Positions 9,968-18,960 are shown, counted from the first letter of the stretch. The stretch is 64,000 nucleotides of DNA from Paenibacillus xylanexedens (GCF_001908275.1 NZ_CP018620.1:4836001-4900000), one strand, 5' to 3'. Notes: generated by a model not told the origin, from the letters alone. Numbers and translations are program-made.

Positions 9968-10049
9968 TGTTCAAAAAGTTCACTTTTGATTACGAATCAT
10001 GCCTAGTGGCATCATCAGCTTCGAAGATGGAAACCAGACTTTTTGAACA
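9968..10049. repeat. 82-bp hairpin element with 12-bp terminal inverted repeats
   Basis: TGTTCAAAAAGT at 9968-9979 is matched perfectly by ACTTTTTGAACA at 10038-10049. The interior contains a second small hairpin (ATGCC-TAGT-GGCAT). It has no coding capacity. This looks like a miniature inverted-repeat element or a dispersed intergenic repeat; it could also act as a terminator or spacer. No second copy was seen in the window. Confidence 0.5.
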
Positions 10050-10111
10050 CGCACTAATCGTACTTAAGTCGCTGCGTACATTTAGATGTGACGGGAGGAT
10101 TCTGCAACAAT

Positions 10112-11032
10112 ATGGCTTATCATGTGAAAATTGATGTTTCACCGATATATGAAATGCTCAACAGCTTTCTGGTTTATGTCACGAAAAAATGGATTCAGCA
10201 TCTGGATATTGGTCCTGAATGGATTCTGGAAGTGGAAGGCAAACTAAGTTCCAATGTACGAGCTGCGCTCGCACCTGCTGCCACTTGGCCTTTTGATGAT
10301 TTTGATGTTTTGTTTGCATGGGCAGCCTATCAAAATGATACATCGGAGAATCGTGATTTCCTGGACATGCTTGCCGGAATGACAGCGGAAGACTTGTTTG
10401 CGCGTGTGTCTCCTATTCTGCCCGCTCTTACAATAGAAGAATCTACGCGCATTCGGAACAGTTATGTCCCATTATTGCGACTATGGGATGAACACTACTG
10501 TCAGAATATGAGCGAAGATCAGCGTGTGTGGCTTGAAGAAGATGCCGAAGAAAAACGCATTTTGCTTGATAAAATGGGCTCTGAACTGCTTATTGAATAT
10601 GCTACAGCCGGTGTTCTTGTTGAACCGATGCCTGGACTGAACGAAGTCATCCTCTTCCCAACGGTGCACAATCGTCCTATTAATATGTACTGCTTCTATG
10701 AGGGGATGATGATCATGCAGTATCCCGTAGATGCACCTGAAGAGAACGAAGACCAGCCACCAACATGCCTTTTACGTTTTACCCATGCGCTGGCTGATCC
10801 CGAAAGACTTCGCTTGCTTCGTTACGTATCGGATGAACCCAAATCCCTCGCTGAGATGTGTGAAGAATTGGGTAAAGACGAAGACACGGTCAAAGACCAG
10901 GTTATGGCGCTACGCATCGCAGGTCTGCTACGGACCCATCTGCTCGGAAGTAACCGTAAAGAGAAATACAGCATTCGGCCGGATGGCGTATCTGAATTGA
11001 ATATGTTCCTGGAATCCTATATTCGTATATAA
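10112..11032 (+). CDS. ArsR-like winged-helix transcriptional regulator
   Basis: DNA-binding regulator of about 306 residues. The C-terminal 80 residues form a winged helix-turn-helix: LADPERLRLLRYV, then SLAEMCEELGKDEDTVKDQ and the wing with GSNRKEKYSI, as in ArsR-type proteins. The N-terminal 220 residues (MAYHVKIDVSPIYEMLNSF onward) form a helical domain without a motif I can name, probably the sensing part. The ATG at 10112 is preceded by GGGAGG at 10093-10098, with rather long spacing; a GTG at 10088 would add eight residues. It stands alone, with a HAD phosphatase gene 49 bases downstream on the same strand. Confidence 0.8.
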   Translation: MAYHVKIDVSPIYEMLNSFLVYVTKKWIQHLDIGPEWILEVEGKLSSNVRAALAPAATWPFDDFDVLFAWAAYQNDTSENRDFLDMLAGMTAEDLFARVSPILPALTIEESTRIRNSYVPLLRLWDEHYCQNMSEDQRVWLEEDAEEKRILLDKMGSELLIEYATAGVLVEPMPGLNEVILFPTVHNRPINMYCFYEGMMIMQYPVDAPEENEDQPPTCLLRFTHALADPERLRLLRYVSDEPKSLAEMCEELGKDEDTVKDQVMALRIAGLLRTHLLGSNRKEKYSIRPDGVSELNMFLESYIRI

Positions 11033-11081
11033 TTTAGTTGAACCATTGTGGATTTACTGGCTACAAGGAGTGAGTTAGATC

Positions 11082-11846
11082 ATGAAAATAATGAAACAAC
11101 ATATTTTGTTTGACCTTGATGATACACTCGTATATTGCAACAAATACTTCAACCTGATTTTGGGAGAATTCTTTGAGAATATGCAAGAGTGGTTTGATGG
11201 ACATTCTCTGACAACACAAGAGATTCGGGAAAAACAGCTGGAGATCGATGTAACCGGAGTGAACAAGCTTGGTTTTGCGAGTCATCATTTCCCGCAATCC
11301 CTGATTGATACCTATCGTTATTTCTCCGGCAAGTTCGCCAGATTAACCTCTCCCAGAGAAGAGTCTTATCTGAGTAAATTGGGTATGAGTGTGTACGATC
11401 AGGAGGTTGAACCCTACCCTCATATGGTTGAAACGCTTGAGAACCTCAAAGGTGCCGGACATTCCCTCTACTTATATACCGGCGGCGAAACCGTGATTCA
11501 GCAGCGCAAGATTGATCAGATGAAACTCTCGGCTTATTTTGATGATCGGATCTATATCCGACAACACAAAAACGTCGAGGCACTGGAAGGCATTCTGTCT
11601 AATGGTCCGTTTGATCGTCGTGCAACTTGGATGATTGGCAACTCACTACGCACAGATATTATGCCTGCGGTAAAAGCCGGAATTCACAGCATTTATATCA
11701 AACAACCGAATGAATGGCAATACAACATCGTAGAACTTCAGCCTAATCCGGAAACGTCGATGTATACCATCACTGCACTGGAAGAGGTACCAAAAGTCAT
11801 ACACGAAAATATACAACAGCAGCAACAGAAAAGGACCCTTGGATAA
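11082..11846 (+). CDS. HAD-superfamily hydrolase
   Basis: Probable phosphatase of 254 residues. Motif I is FDLDDTLVY at 11-19, motif II is LYTGGET, and the C-terminal motif is IGNSLRTDI with the acidic pocket. Between motifs I and II lies a helical cap of the C1 type. The substrate is unknown; pyrophosphatase or 5'-nucleotidase-like relatives exist. AAGGAGTGAG stands about nine bases before the ATG. The gene ends in a Gln-rich tail, and the terminator hairpin begins inside its last codons. Confidence 0.85.
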   Translation: MKIMKQHILFDLDDTLVYCNKYFNLILGEFFENMQEWFDGHSLTTQEIREKQLEIDVTGVNKLGFASHHFPQSLIDTYRYFSGKFARLTSPREESYLSKLGMSVYDQEVEPYPHMVETLENLKGAGHSLYLYTGGETVIQQRKIDQMKLSAYFDDRIYIRQHKNVEALEGILSNGPFDRRATWMIGNSLRTDIMPAVKAGIHSIYIKQPNEWQYNIVELQPNPETSMYTITALEEVPKVIHENIQQQQQKRTLG

Positions 11847-11856
11847 GGGTCCTTTT
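11829..11856. terminator. Bidirectional terminator between the HAD gene and topB
   Basis: AAAAGGACCCTT, short loop, AAGGGTCCTTTT. T-runs are present in both orientations, so it can end both convergent transcripts. It overlaps the last codons of the HAD gene. Confidence 0.88.
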
Positions 11857-11881
11857 GCTGTATGTTAACTGTTAACTAAGA

Positions 11882-14221
11882 TCAAGCATCCTGCTTCTCG
11901 CCAGATAATTTGCCTGTTACTACGTCCTGCAAAATAATACGCGCTTTCACCGTACTCCCGTCTTTTCGTTTAAACGATAGTACTTGTGTACTGCCCTTCT
12001 CAATCAGCGATTTTAACATCGTACTGGTGATTTTTTTGCCCGCATACTCTTTCCAGACCACAAATGAACAGCCTTCCTTGAAACGTGAGCATCCATAACC
12101 CTTCTTGCCCTCTATAATCTGACCCGTGCAGCCGGGAGAGGGGCAAGGTGCCAGTAACTCTCTCACTCCAGATGGGCTCGCACTTGAGGACGGCGCCTTG
12201 GTGGTCGTGCTTTTCCCACTGCCAACTCTCGATGAAGATGCCGTAGCCTGACGAGACGTTTTTACAGTTGAACCGCCACTAGCTGTCTTGGTTGATGTCC
12301 TTGTATTGCCTGCCTGGGTTCTGGCTCCCTTGCCTTTCCCCCTGCCTGCCCGTGAATCTTCTCCAAAAGCATCTGCTGGAGCAGGAGCTTGTACACGCAC
12401 TTTCTCAATGATGGACAAGGTGAATTTCTTGACGTTCTCCATGAACTTGTCCTGACCTGCCTCACCTTTGGAAATCTGATATAACCTTCTTTCCCATTGC
12501 CCGGTCATCTCAGGTGAAGTTAACAGATCTACACCCGCGCGACGAATCAACTCAATAGCCGTTCTGCCTTTGAGCGTTAACTGCATTTTCTTCCCTTGCA
12601 GCGTAATGTAACCTACGTTTTTGAGACGCTCAATTGTAGCCGCACGTGTAGCCGGAGTACCCAGACCACTATCTTTCATCGCATCTCGCAGCTCTTCATT
12701 CTCGATCTGCTTGCCTGCACTCTCCATCGCTTTCAGCAATGTTCCCTCGGTATAACTTTTGGGAGGCTGGGTCGCCTTCTCCTTAAACTCACTTTTCGTA
12801 CATTGAACAGGCAATTCAGGTTGCACACTAAAAGCCTTGTCCGTCCACTCTTCAGCTTCCTCTTCCTCATTGCCGTTTTTCTTGGTCTTTTTCTTGCCTG
12901 CAGCCCCCTGTTCCTGATCTCCAGAACCGAGAACCACTTTCCATCCGAGGGACAACAGCTCTTTGACAGATGTCTTAAACTGATGTTTCTCCACTTCGGT
13001 GAGCACGGTATGTTGCTTATACTCCGCCGGAGGATAAAAGTGAGACAAGAAACGTCTTACAATCAAATCATAGATGTTCTGCTCATCCTTGGATAAGGTA
13101 CCTGGTCGCTTCAAAGTAGGTAGGATCGCATGGTGATCCTCAACCCTGCTCGGATTACATACCCCTTTATTATTTTTATGAACAAGCTCTGGCTTGGCCC
13201 CTTGCGCAAGCTCACTATAGGTACCATTTTTAAGCAGGTTTAGCGTTTTGTGCATACCTTCAATATTCTGTTCTGTAACATAGTTGGAGTTTGTCCGCGG
13301 ATACGAAATTACCTTGTGTTTTTCATACAAGGCCTGTGCAATATCCAGTGTTTTTTTGGCTCCATATCCGAACTTGGCATTGGCTTCACGCTGTAAAAGG
13401 GTCAGGTCATACAAACGATACGGATACTCCTTCGTCTGCTTCGCTTCGTATTTGGTAATCTGCCCTGTCTTGCCCTTCACACTGGCTGCAATGGCCTCTG
13501 CTGCCTCCGCATCGGTCAACTTATCTCCCTGACGCAGTCCCCGGTACTCGACACCTTCCTGCCGAAACCAGGCGGCTACTTCATAAAAGGTCTGTGACTG
13601 GAACGCTTCAATCTCTATTTCACGATCGTAGATTAACGCGAGTACCGGCGTCTGCACACGGCCTACAGACAACAATGCATTATGGCGGGTTGTAAACGCC
13701 CGTGAGGCATTCATGCCGATCAGCCAATCGGCTTCACTTCTGGCGCGAGCAGCATGGGTCAAATTTTCAAATTCAGAGGCATCCTTCAGACCATCAAAAC
13801 CACGTCTAATGCTCTCTGCTGTCAAATCCGATATCCATAAACGCTTTACAGGCTGACGCAGCTTTAATTGCTGTTGTATGAGGGCGAAGATGTACTGACC
13901 TTCTCTCCCTGCATCGCAAGCATTAACGATCGCTGAAGCCCGTTTTGCCAGTTCTCCAATCATTTTAAGCTGATCTTTAGTCCTCGGATTGGGTACAATC
14001 TTGAACTGATCGGGTATGATCGGCAGGTCCGCTATATTCCAGCGTTTGTACTTTGTATCATAGGCATCCGGTTCAGCCAGTCCAAGCAAATGCCCTATCG
14101 CCCAAGTGATGATGTAATGTTCACCCTCTAGATACGTGCGATTGTTCTTGGCCTTTGGTTCTATGACGGCGGCAATGGTTCGACCCATGTCGGGTTTTTC
14201 CGCTATAACCAGTGTCTTCAT
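11882..14221 (-). CDS. topB: DNA topoisomerase III (type IA)
   Basis: Relaxes and decatenates DNA by single-strand passage. The protein has 779 residues. The Toprim domain begins MKTLVIAEKPDMGRTIA and includes DAGREGQ at 103-109; the catalytic Tyr307 sits in VISYPRTNS. Bacillus TopB ends soon after the core. Here a Ser/Thr/Lys/Arg/Gly-rich linker (roughly 640-695) is followed by a C-terminal zinc-finger module (CPSPGC, then CSRFKEGC) and a short domain. GGAGGAGAGATGGACGG precedes the ATG. It stands alone, ending at a bidirectional terminator. Confidence 0.95.
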   Translation of the reverse strand: MKTLVIAEKPDMGRTIAAVIEPKAKNNRTYLEGEHYIITWAIGHLLGLAEPDAYDTKYKRWNIADLPIIPDQFKIVPNPRTKDQLKMIGELAKRASAIVNACDAGREGQYIFALIQQQLKLRQPVKRLWISDLTAESIRRGFDGLKDASEFENLTHAARARSEADWLIGMNASRAFTTRHNALLSVGRVQTPVLALIYDREIEIEAFQSQTFYEVAAWFRQEGVEYRGLRQGDKLTDAEAAEAIAASVKGKTGQITKYEAKQTKEYPYRLYDLTLLQREANAKFGYGAKKTLDIAQALYEKHKVISYPRTNSNYVTEQNIEGMHKTLNLLKNGTYSELAQGAKPELVHKNNKGVCNPSRVEDHHAILPTLKRPGTLSKDEQNIYDLIVRRFLSHFYPPAEYKQHTVLTEVEKHQFKTSVKELLSLGWKVVLGSGDQEQGAAGKKKTKKNGNEEEEAEEWTDKAFSVQPELPVQCTKSEFKEKATQPPKSYTEGTLLKAMESAGKQIENEELRDAMKDSGLGTPATRAATIERLKNVGYITLQGKKMQLTLKGRTAIELIRRAGVDLLTSPEMTGQWERRLYQISKGEAGQDKFMENVKKFTLSIIEKVRVQAPAPADAFGEDSRAGRGKGKGARTQAGNTRTSTKTASGGSTVKTSRQATASSSRVGSGKSTTTKAPSSSASPSGVRELLAPCPSPGCTGQIIEGKKGYGCSRFKEGCSFVVWKEYAGKKITSTMLKSLIEKGSTQVLSFKRKDGSTVKARIILQDVVTGKLSGEKQDA

Positions 14222-14256
14222 CCGTCCATCTCTCCTCCTTCACCGTCCGCACGACG

Positions 14257-14291
14257 GCAAAAAGGGGCATTCCGCCGACGGAAGCCCCTTG
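14257..14291 (-). terminator. Terminator downstream of fur
   Basis: Read on the minus strand: AAGGGGCTTCCG, loop, CGGAATGCCCCTT and further T. It lies between the fur stop and the topB start. Confidence 0.8.
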
Positions 14292-14346
14292 CTTCTGAAA
14301 CTCATTATATCAGATTTTGGATTCGGGAGCACCTTCCCGAAATGAA

Positions 14347-14838
14347 TTATCCTGCTGCCTGTTCTTTTAATACATGCTTTTGTCTGCACTCTTTGCATAC
14401 ACCCTGGAAATCCAGACGATGATCTGTCACTGCAAAGCCATACTGACGCTCAATTTGTTGTTCCAAGCGAAGAAGCCCATCTTCCATAATCTCTTCCACT
14501 TTACCACATTCTGTACAGATCAAATGATGGTGGTGATGGGAACCGTCTGTACTTCGAAGATCAAAACGCGCAGCGCCATCACCAAAGTTAATCTTTTCAA
14601 CGACCTGAAGGTCACTTAGCAGTTCGAGAGTGCGGTATACGGTAGCCAATCCAATCTCAGGGAACTGCTCCTTAACCAGGAGAAATACTTCCTCTGCGCT
14701 AAAATGATCCTTTTCATGTTCAAGCAATACACGTACAGTAACTTCCCGTTGTTGTGTTAACTTATATCCTTTTTCAACCAATTGATTTTTAATGTGAAAG
14801 ATCTGTTCTGAAATGGACTTGTCCCGGTTACTTGCCAT
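14347..14838 (-). CDS. fur: Ferric uptake regulator Fur
   Basis: Metal-sensing repressor of iron-uptake genes. The protein has 163 residues. The winged helix includes YKLTQQREVTVRVLLEHEKDH and IGLATVYRTLELL. The dimerisation domain carries a five-His run followed by CTECG and CKEC zinc-site cysteines. The INFGDGAARFDLR stretch and the TVYRTLELL recognition helix match B. subtilis Fur far better than PerR or Zur. The ATG at 14838 with GGAGGTG upstream is chosen. The frame is open to 14925, but that extension would run through the Per-box and predicted transcription start. Regulation is discussed under the promoter entry. Confidence 0.93.
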   Translation of the reverse strand: MASNRDKSISEQIFHIKNQLVEKGYKLTQQREVTVRVLLEHEKDHFSAEEVFLLVKEQFPEIGLATVYRTLELLSDLQVVEKINFGDGAARFDLRSTDGSHHHHHLICTECGKVEEIMEDGLLRLEQQIERQYGFAVTDHRLDFQGVCKECRQKHVLKEQAAG

Positions 14839-14915
14839 AGCAGGTCGCACCTCCGGTTTATATTCATTGAATTTTACTTTTATCGTACGGATTGTTGGTT
14901 TCAGTGAATCCTTAT

Positions 14916-14963
14916 TTATAATCATTATAATATAATAATAAATCTTTATCGCTTAAAAAGCAA
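14916..14963 (-). promoter_or_regulatory. fur promoter with a perfect Per box at the transcription start
   Basis: On the minus strand, TTGCTT (14958-14963), a 17-bp spacer and TATTAT (14935-14940) form a sigma-A-like promoter. Immediately downstream, 14916-14930 reads TTATAATGATTATAA, an exact match to the known PerR consensus TTATAATNATTATAA. In B. subtilis fur is a PerR target, so peroxide-responsive repression of fur is likely here too. Because Fur and Per boxes are related, autoregulation is also possible. Confidence 0.7.
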
Positions 14964-15007
14964 TGATATTGCTCACACTTACATGAAATATGTAGTCAAA
15001 TTGGTTA

Positions 15008-15047
15008 AAATAACAGCAAACAACCCTCGCTGATCGCGAAGGTTGTC
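15008..15047 (-). terminator. Terminator downstream of gltD
   Basis: On the minus strand ACAACCTTCGC, loop, GCGAGGGTTGT followed by TTGCTGTTATTTT. The stem has one mismatch. Confidence 0.7.
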
Positions 15048-15069
15048 ATTGATATCTTGTTCTATACTT

Positions 15070-16557
15070 TTACACCAGAACCGAAGCACCCATCAAGTAT
15101 TTGTCCACTTCACGAGCAGCCTCACGGCCTTCATTAATCGCCCATACAACCAGACTTTGACCACGACGCATGTCACCTGCTGCAAATACTTTATCCACAT
15201 TGGTGTTGTATTTGCCGTAACGTGCCTTAACGTTGGTGCGACGATCTGTTGCAAGTCCCAGTTGCTCTACCAACGTTTGTTCCGGTCCATCAAAACCAAT
15301 GGCAATCATGGCCATCTGAGCCGGGAATACACGCTCTGTACCTGGAATCGGCTGATAAATCTTGCGACCAGTCTCATCCACAATACGCTCGATCTGTACT
15401 GTATGCAATTCTTTGAGGTTCCCCTCATCGTCTCCGACAAATTTCGTTGTCATGATAGAGAACTCACGCGGATCTTGACCAAACAACGCTTTGGCTTCCT
15501 CTTGTGCATAATCAAGTGTGTATACGTTCGGGAATTGCGGCCAAGGATTGTTAATGCGATCACGTTCCATAGGCGCTTGTGTATGCGTACCGAATTGAGT
15601 GATCGTACGACAACCATGGCGCAGCGATGTAGCCACACAGTCAGATCCTGTATCACCGCCACCAATGACGATAATATCTTTATCTTTAGCGGACAGATAT
15701 TGACCATCTTCCAGATTGGAGTCCAGATAACTCTTAATGCTGCCATTCAGGAAATCCATTGCGTAATGAACGCCTTTCAAGTCGCTGCCTTCAATATTGA
15801 ATTCACGCGGCTTCGTTGCACCACCGCACAATACAACAGCGTCATATTCATCCACCAGTTGTTGTGCTGCAATATCTTTACCAATCTCGGTGTTCGTAAT
15901 GAATTGGATACCTTCTGCTTCGAGCAGATCAACACGACGTTGAACTACGTTTTTATCCAATTTCATCGTTGGGATACCGTACATCAGCAATCCGCCGACA
16001 CGGTCCGAACGCTCATATACGGTTACCGAGTGACCTGCTTTATTCAACTGAGCCGCAGTAGCTAATCCCGCTGGACCTGAACCTACCACAGCTACACGTT
16101 TACCCGTACGTTTTTCAGGAGGTTGGGGAACCACCCATCCTTCTTCGAAACCTTTTTCAATAATTGCTTCTTCAATCGTTTTGATGGTTACAGGCTGACC
16201 AATTAAGCCAACTGTACATGATCCTTCGCAAGGAGCTGGACAGACGCGACCTGTAAACTCTGGGAAATTATTCGTTTTGTGAAGGCGCTCAAGTGCTTCT
16301 CTCCACAGTCCGCGATATACAAGATTATTCCATTCTGGAATCAGGTTATGCACGGGGCAACCTGACGTGCCGCCAATCATATCTATACCTGTATGGCAAT
16401 ACGGGGTACCACAATCCATGCATCGTGCACCTTGTGTTCTGAGCTCTTCTTCAGCCATGTGTTTATGAAACTCTTCCCAATCCTTAATCCGCTCCGCTGG
16501 CTCACGATCTGTTGGCAGTTGACGTTTGTATTCCATAAATCCAGTAGGTGTAGACAT
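15070..16557 (-). CDS. gltD: Glutamate synthase small subunit GltD
   Basis: NADPH-dependent beta subunit of glutamate synthase; it delivers electrons to the large subunit for making glutamate from glutamine and 2-oxoglutarate. The protein has 495 residues. The N-terminal iron-sulfur region has CMDCGTPYCH and CPAPCEGSC; the FAD site is VAVVGSGPAGLAT and the NADP site is IVIGGGDTGSDC. GGGGGAAAACGTAAG precedes the ATG. No large-subunit gene (gltA/gltB) is adjacent, so either it lies elsewhere or this subunit serves another partner. Confidence 0.95.
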   Translation of the reverse strand: MSTPTGFMEYKRQLPTDREPAERIKDWEEFHKHMAEEELRTQGARCMDCGTPYCHTGIDMIGGTSGCPVHNLIPEWNNLVYRGLWREALERLHKTNNFPEFTGRVCPAPCEGSCTVGLIGQPVTIKTIEEAIIEKGFEEGWVVPQPPEKRTGKRVAVVGSGPAGLATAAQLNKAGHSVTVYERSDRVGGLLMYGIPTMKLDKNVVQRRVDLLEAEGIQFITNTEIGKDIAAQQLVDEYDAVVLCGGATKPREFNIEGSDLKGVHYAMDFLNGSIKSYLDSNLEDGQYLSAKDKDIIVIGGGDTGSDCVATSLRHGCRTITQFGTHTQAPMERDRINNPWPQFPNVYTLDYAQEEAKALFGQDPREFSIMTTKFVGDDEGNLKELHTVQIERIVDETGRKIYQPIPGTERVFPAQMAMIAIGFDGPEQTLVEQLGLATDRRTNVKARYGKYNTNVDKVFAAGDMRRGQSLVVWAINEGREAAREVDKYLMGASVLV

Positions 16558-17089
16558 CTTACGTTTTCCCCCATCCGTTCTTGTCTTAATCCCTTCATGT
16601 GCATGGTTCTATATGAAATGGATTACTCATTACTTGAGTTTTTGTCTATTGTATCACAAAATCTTCTCGAAGATATTTCAATTATAGTAGCATTTACTGT
16701 GCTGAATATTAAATGGATTATCCGCATAATTATTTGTATTTTATACATCATATCTTTCAGGTCTACCCATGGTCAATACCCTTATTTTGGTGTTAAATGT
16801 GGTTTTGAACTGCGAAATCTGTTGTGTGTTAAAGAAATAAAAAGTCGAAACGTTAAGTGAATGTCAGATAATTTGTCATCAAATTCAACATATTTTGCTA
16901 TAAATCGTTCTCAATTCCGAATATCAGACCCGTTTTAGGGCTTCACAACGTTAAAACCCCAAAATTTTTACACTTTTTTACTGTTTAATGCTTGGCCGTA
17001 TGTATAATATACATAAATACCAATCACTTATGTTATATTAATGTTATATGTATTCCAGTTTAAACAAGTGACTCTTTTTTTTTATAAAG
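16558..17089. other. Non-coding stretch upstream of gltD
   Basis: AT-rich region of about 530 bp without a convincing gene; the open frames here lack ribosome sites and recognisable protein features. At 16862-16878, TGTCAGATAATTTGTCA matches the TnrA/GlnR consensus TGTNAN7TNACA except for one base. ATCTTC-GA-GAAGAT near 16668 is a small inverted repeat in the probable gltD leader. No RNA gene was recognised. Confidence 0.4.
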
Positions 17090-17128
17090 AAAAGACGCTG
17101 TTCACGAATATTTCGCAATCAGCGCCTC
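17090..17128 (-). terminator. Terminator downstream of dfrA
   Basis: On the minus strand AGGCGCTG, an inner CGAA/TTCG stem, then CAGCGTCTTTTC. One G-T pair lies in the outer stem. Confidence 0.75.
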
Positions 17129-17173
17129 TCATCATACAAATACGACCGGAGTCAGGAATTTCTTATGCCATAT

Positions 17174-17662
17174 TTACCGTTTACGTTCGTAAAATTCGAA
17201 TGTATACGCATGAACATTTTTTTCATCCTGTTCGCCTTCAATCTGTTCAATCAGTTCCCATTCGGACCAATCCACTTCAGGGAAAAACGTATCTCCCTCA
17301 AAATTCTCATGAATTTTGGTCACTACAAGACGATCTGCAAGTGGCAGGAACTCACGATACACTTGGGAACCCCCAATTACGCACAGTTCCTCACCTTTGG
17401 TTACACTCAGACCCTCCTCAATCGTATGTACGATTTCAGCCTGTTCCACCTTGTAGTTCAGATCTCTTGTCACCACAATATTACGACGCTGAGGAAGCGG
17501 CTTACCACCAAAAGATTCCCACGTATTACGTCCCATGATAATGGTTTTGTTCAGCGTACGTTGTTTGAAAAAGGCCATATCCTTGGGTAAACGCCATGGA
17601 ATCGAATTATTTAATCCGATCACACCGTTTTCCCCCATTGCCCATACCAATTCAATACTCAA
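17174..17662 (-). CDS. dfrA: Dihydrofolate reductase
   Basis: Reduces dihydrofolate to tetrahydrofolate with NADPH. The protein has 162 residues. Seen: the N-terminal strand ELVWAMGENGVIG, SIPWRLPKDMAFFK with the substrate-binding acid Asp, the cofactor site IIMGRNTWES, LPQRRNIVV and CVIGGSQVYREFLP. The start is a TTG at 17660-17662 behind AAGGAG. The gene follows thyA by 50 bases on the same strand. This is the classic pairing, since thymidylate synthase makes the dihydrofolate that this enzyme recycles. Confidence 0.95.
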   Translation of the reverse strand: MSIELVWAMGENGVIGLNNSIPWRLPKDMAFFKQRTLNKTIIMGRNTWESFGGKPLPQRRNIVVTRDLNYKVEQAEIVHTIEEGLSVTKGEELCVIGGSQVYREFLPLADRLVVTKIHENFEGDTFFPEVDWSEWELIEQIEGEQDEKNVHAYTFEFYERKR

Positions 17663-17712
17663 GGGTAATACACTCCTTCAATCCAAGTCTCTTGTCGAGA
17701 TTGAACACATAA

Positions 17713-18507
17713 TTAGACTGCAATTGGAGCTTTAATGCCCGGATGATGCTGATAGTTCTCAAACTCGAAATCTTCAAACTTATAATCAAAAATAGAATCC
17801 GGCTTACGATTGATTACCAGCTTAGGTAAAGCATAAGGTTCACGCTCCAGCTGAGTTTTAACCTGATCAACATGGTTAGAGTAGATGTGAACATCCCCTC
17901 CAGACCAGATGAAATCACCTACCTCAAGATCACATTGCTGGGCGATCATATGAGTCAAGAGCGCATAACTCGCGATGTTAAACGGCAATCCGAGGAACGT
18001 ATCCACGGAACGCATCGTAAGCATACATGATAATTTACCCTCTGCAACGTAAAACTGAAACGCAAAATGACAAGGTGGAAGCTTCATATTATTGATCTCA
18101 GCCACATTCCATGCACTGACAAGATGACGACGTGAATCCGGATTATTTTTGATCGAATCAATAACTGCGGCGATCTGATCAATTTTTTCTCCGTTTGGTG
18201 CTTCCCATGTGCGCCACTGCGAACCATATACCGGTCCAAGATCTCCATTTTCGTCCGCCCAGTCGTCCCAGATCTTCACACCGTTTTCTTTCAAATAAGA
18301 TATATTCGTATCGCCACTCAAAAACCATAACAGTTCATGAATAACCGATTTGAGATGAATTCGTTTGGTTGTTACCAGCGGAAATCCTTCGGAGAGATCA
18401 TAACGGAGTTGTCTGCCAAATACAGATTGTGTTCCTGTTCCTGTACGGTCTCCTTTATGCACGCCGTTGTTCAGAATATCCTGCAATAAATCGAGATAGT
18501 TTTTCAT
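17713..18507 (-). CDS. thyA: Thymidylate synthase ThyA
   Basis: Methylates dUMP to dTMP with methylene-tetrahydrofolate. The protein has 264 residues, the same length as E. coli ThyA, with the catalytic Cys146 in [12 protein letters not shown]. Folate and dUMP contacts visible include RTGTGT near the N-terminus, [10 protein letters not shown] and the [14 protein letters not shown] stretch. The ATG at 18507 with AGGAG eight bases upstream is preferred over an upstream in-frame codon. The 5' flank is occupied by the hairpin-rich dispersed repeat ending about 34 bases before the ATG, so the repeat may be transcribed as leader. Confidence 0.96.
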   Translation of the reverse strand: MKNYLDLLQDILNNGVHKGDRTGTGTQSVFGRQLRYDLSEGFPLVTTKRIHLKSVIHELLWFLSGDTNISYLKENGVKIWDDWADENGDLGPVYGSQWRTWEAPNGEKIDQIAAVIDSIKNNPDSRRHLVSAWNVAEINNMKLPPCHFAFQFYVAEGKLSCMLTMRSVDTFLGLPFNIASYALLTHMIAQQCDLEVGDFIWSGGDVHIYSNHVDQVKTQLEREPYALPKLVINRKPDSIFDYKFEDFEFENYQHHPGIKAPIAV

Positions 18508-18540
18508 GTTGCAATCTCCTCGCACTTTTATTCGTACTAA

Positions 18541-18710
18541 ACTAAAGATTATTTACACTTACCACTCCGATGACAGAACAACCTTCCGATCGCTGTTATC
18601 CCCAGATTTTCTTAATCTCCTTTTCCAAAGGTAAAATCCGGGGATAAAGGCGAACGCGTATGCTTCCGATGCAGCTTTCCTTCAGAAAGCTTTTAGCTCC
18701 GCTTCTTCAG
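18541..18710 (-). repeat. Dispersed hairpin-rich repeat, copy A
   Basis: Read on the minus strand this segment matches the plus-strand segment 58741-58914 over about 170 bp, with many substitutions and one gap of about nine bases. Shared blocks include GCTTTCTGAA, GAAAGCTGCATCGGAAGCAT, ATCTGGGGATAACAGCGAT and TTCTGTCATCG. Structures kept in both: AGCTTTC-loop-GAAAGCT, and a long stem in which ATCCCCGGATTTT pairs with AAAATCTGGGGAT around an inner CCTTT/AAAGG hairpin. It has no coding capacity. It is probably a genome-wide intergenic repeat; copy number cannot be judged from this window. Confidence 0.75.
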
Positions 18711-18920
18711 GTTTTTTCTGTCCTCTACGTTCTAGTGTAAAAGGTTAGTTTGACTAAATATATAGACCGTGATTGGCTTGGAGCCACATCATAACTGATC
18801 ATTACTACAGTGTACCACAATTGAGTTGTTGGATAAAATCAATTCACTGAAACTTATGAGCGTGTAAATTTTCATCATATTACATACACGAGTATCTTAA
18901 ATTTCTTGACTCTTGCTCAG
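18711..18920. other. Non-coding stretch between copy A and the pdhD terminator
   Basis: About 210 bp of AT-rich DNA. No gene or RNA was recognised. A weak minus-strand promoter candidate for thyA (TTTATC, 17 bp, TACACT) lies around 18820, but the match is poor. Confidence 0.3.
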
Positions 18921-18960
18921 AAAAAAGAGACGAATAACGCGTTAACGTCATTCGTCTCTT
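18921..18960 (-). terminator. Terminator of the pyruvate dehydrogenase operon
   Basis: On the minus strand AAGAGACGAATGACG, loop, CGTTATTCGTCTCTT with a following T-run. Confidence 0.88.

Noticed and set aside
14347..14838. PerR or Zur instead of Fur
   Set aside because: The winged-helix and INFGDGAARFDLR sequences align to Fur. The Per box upstream concerns its regulation, not its identity.
15043..16065. Long open frame antisense to gltD (340 codons)
   Set aside because: The minus-strand gene is clear (GltD motifs over the same DNA). The antisense frame has Cys/Thr/Phe-rich sequence with no ribosome site or motif.
16393..16860. Plus-strand open frame overlapping the gltD start
   Set aside because: Most of it is antisense to gltD, it has no ribosome site, and the product has no recognisable feature.
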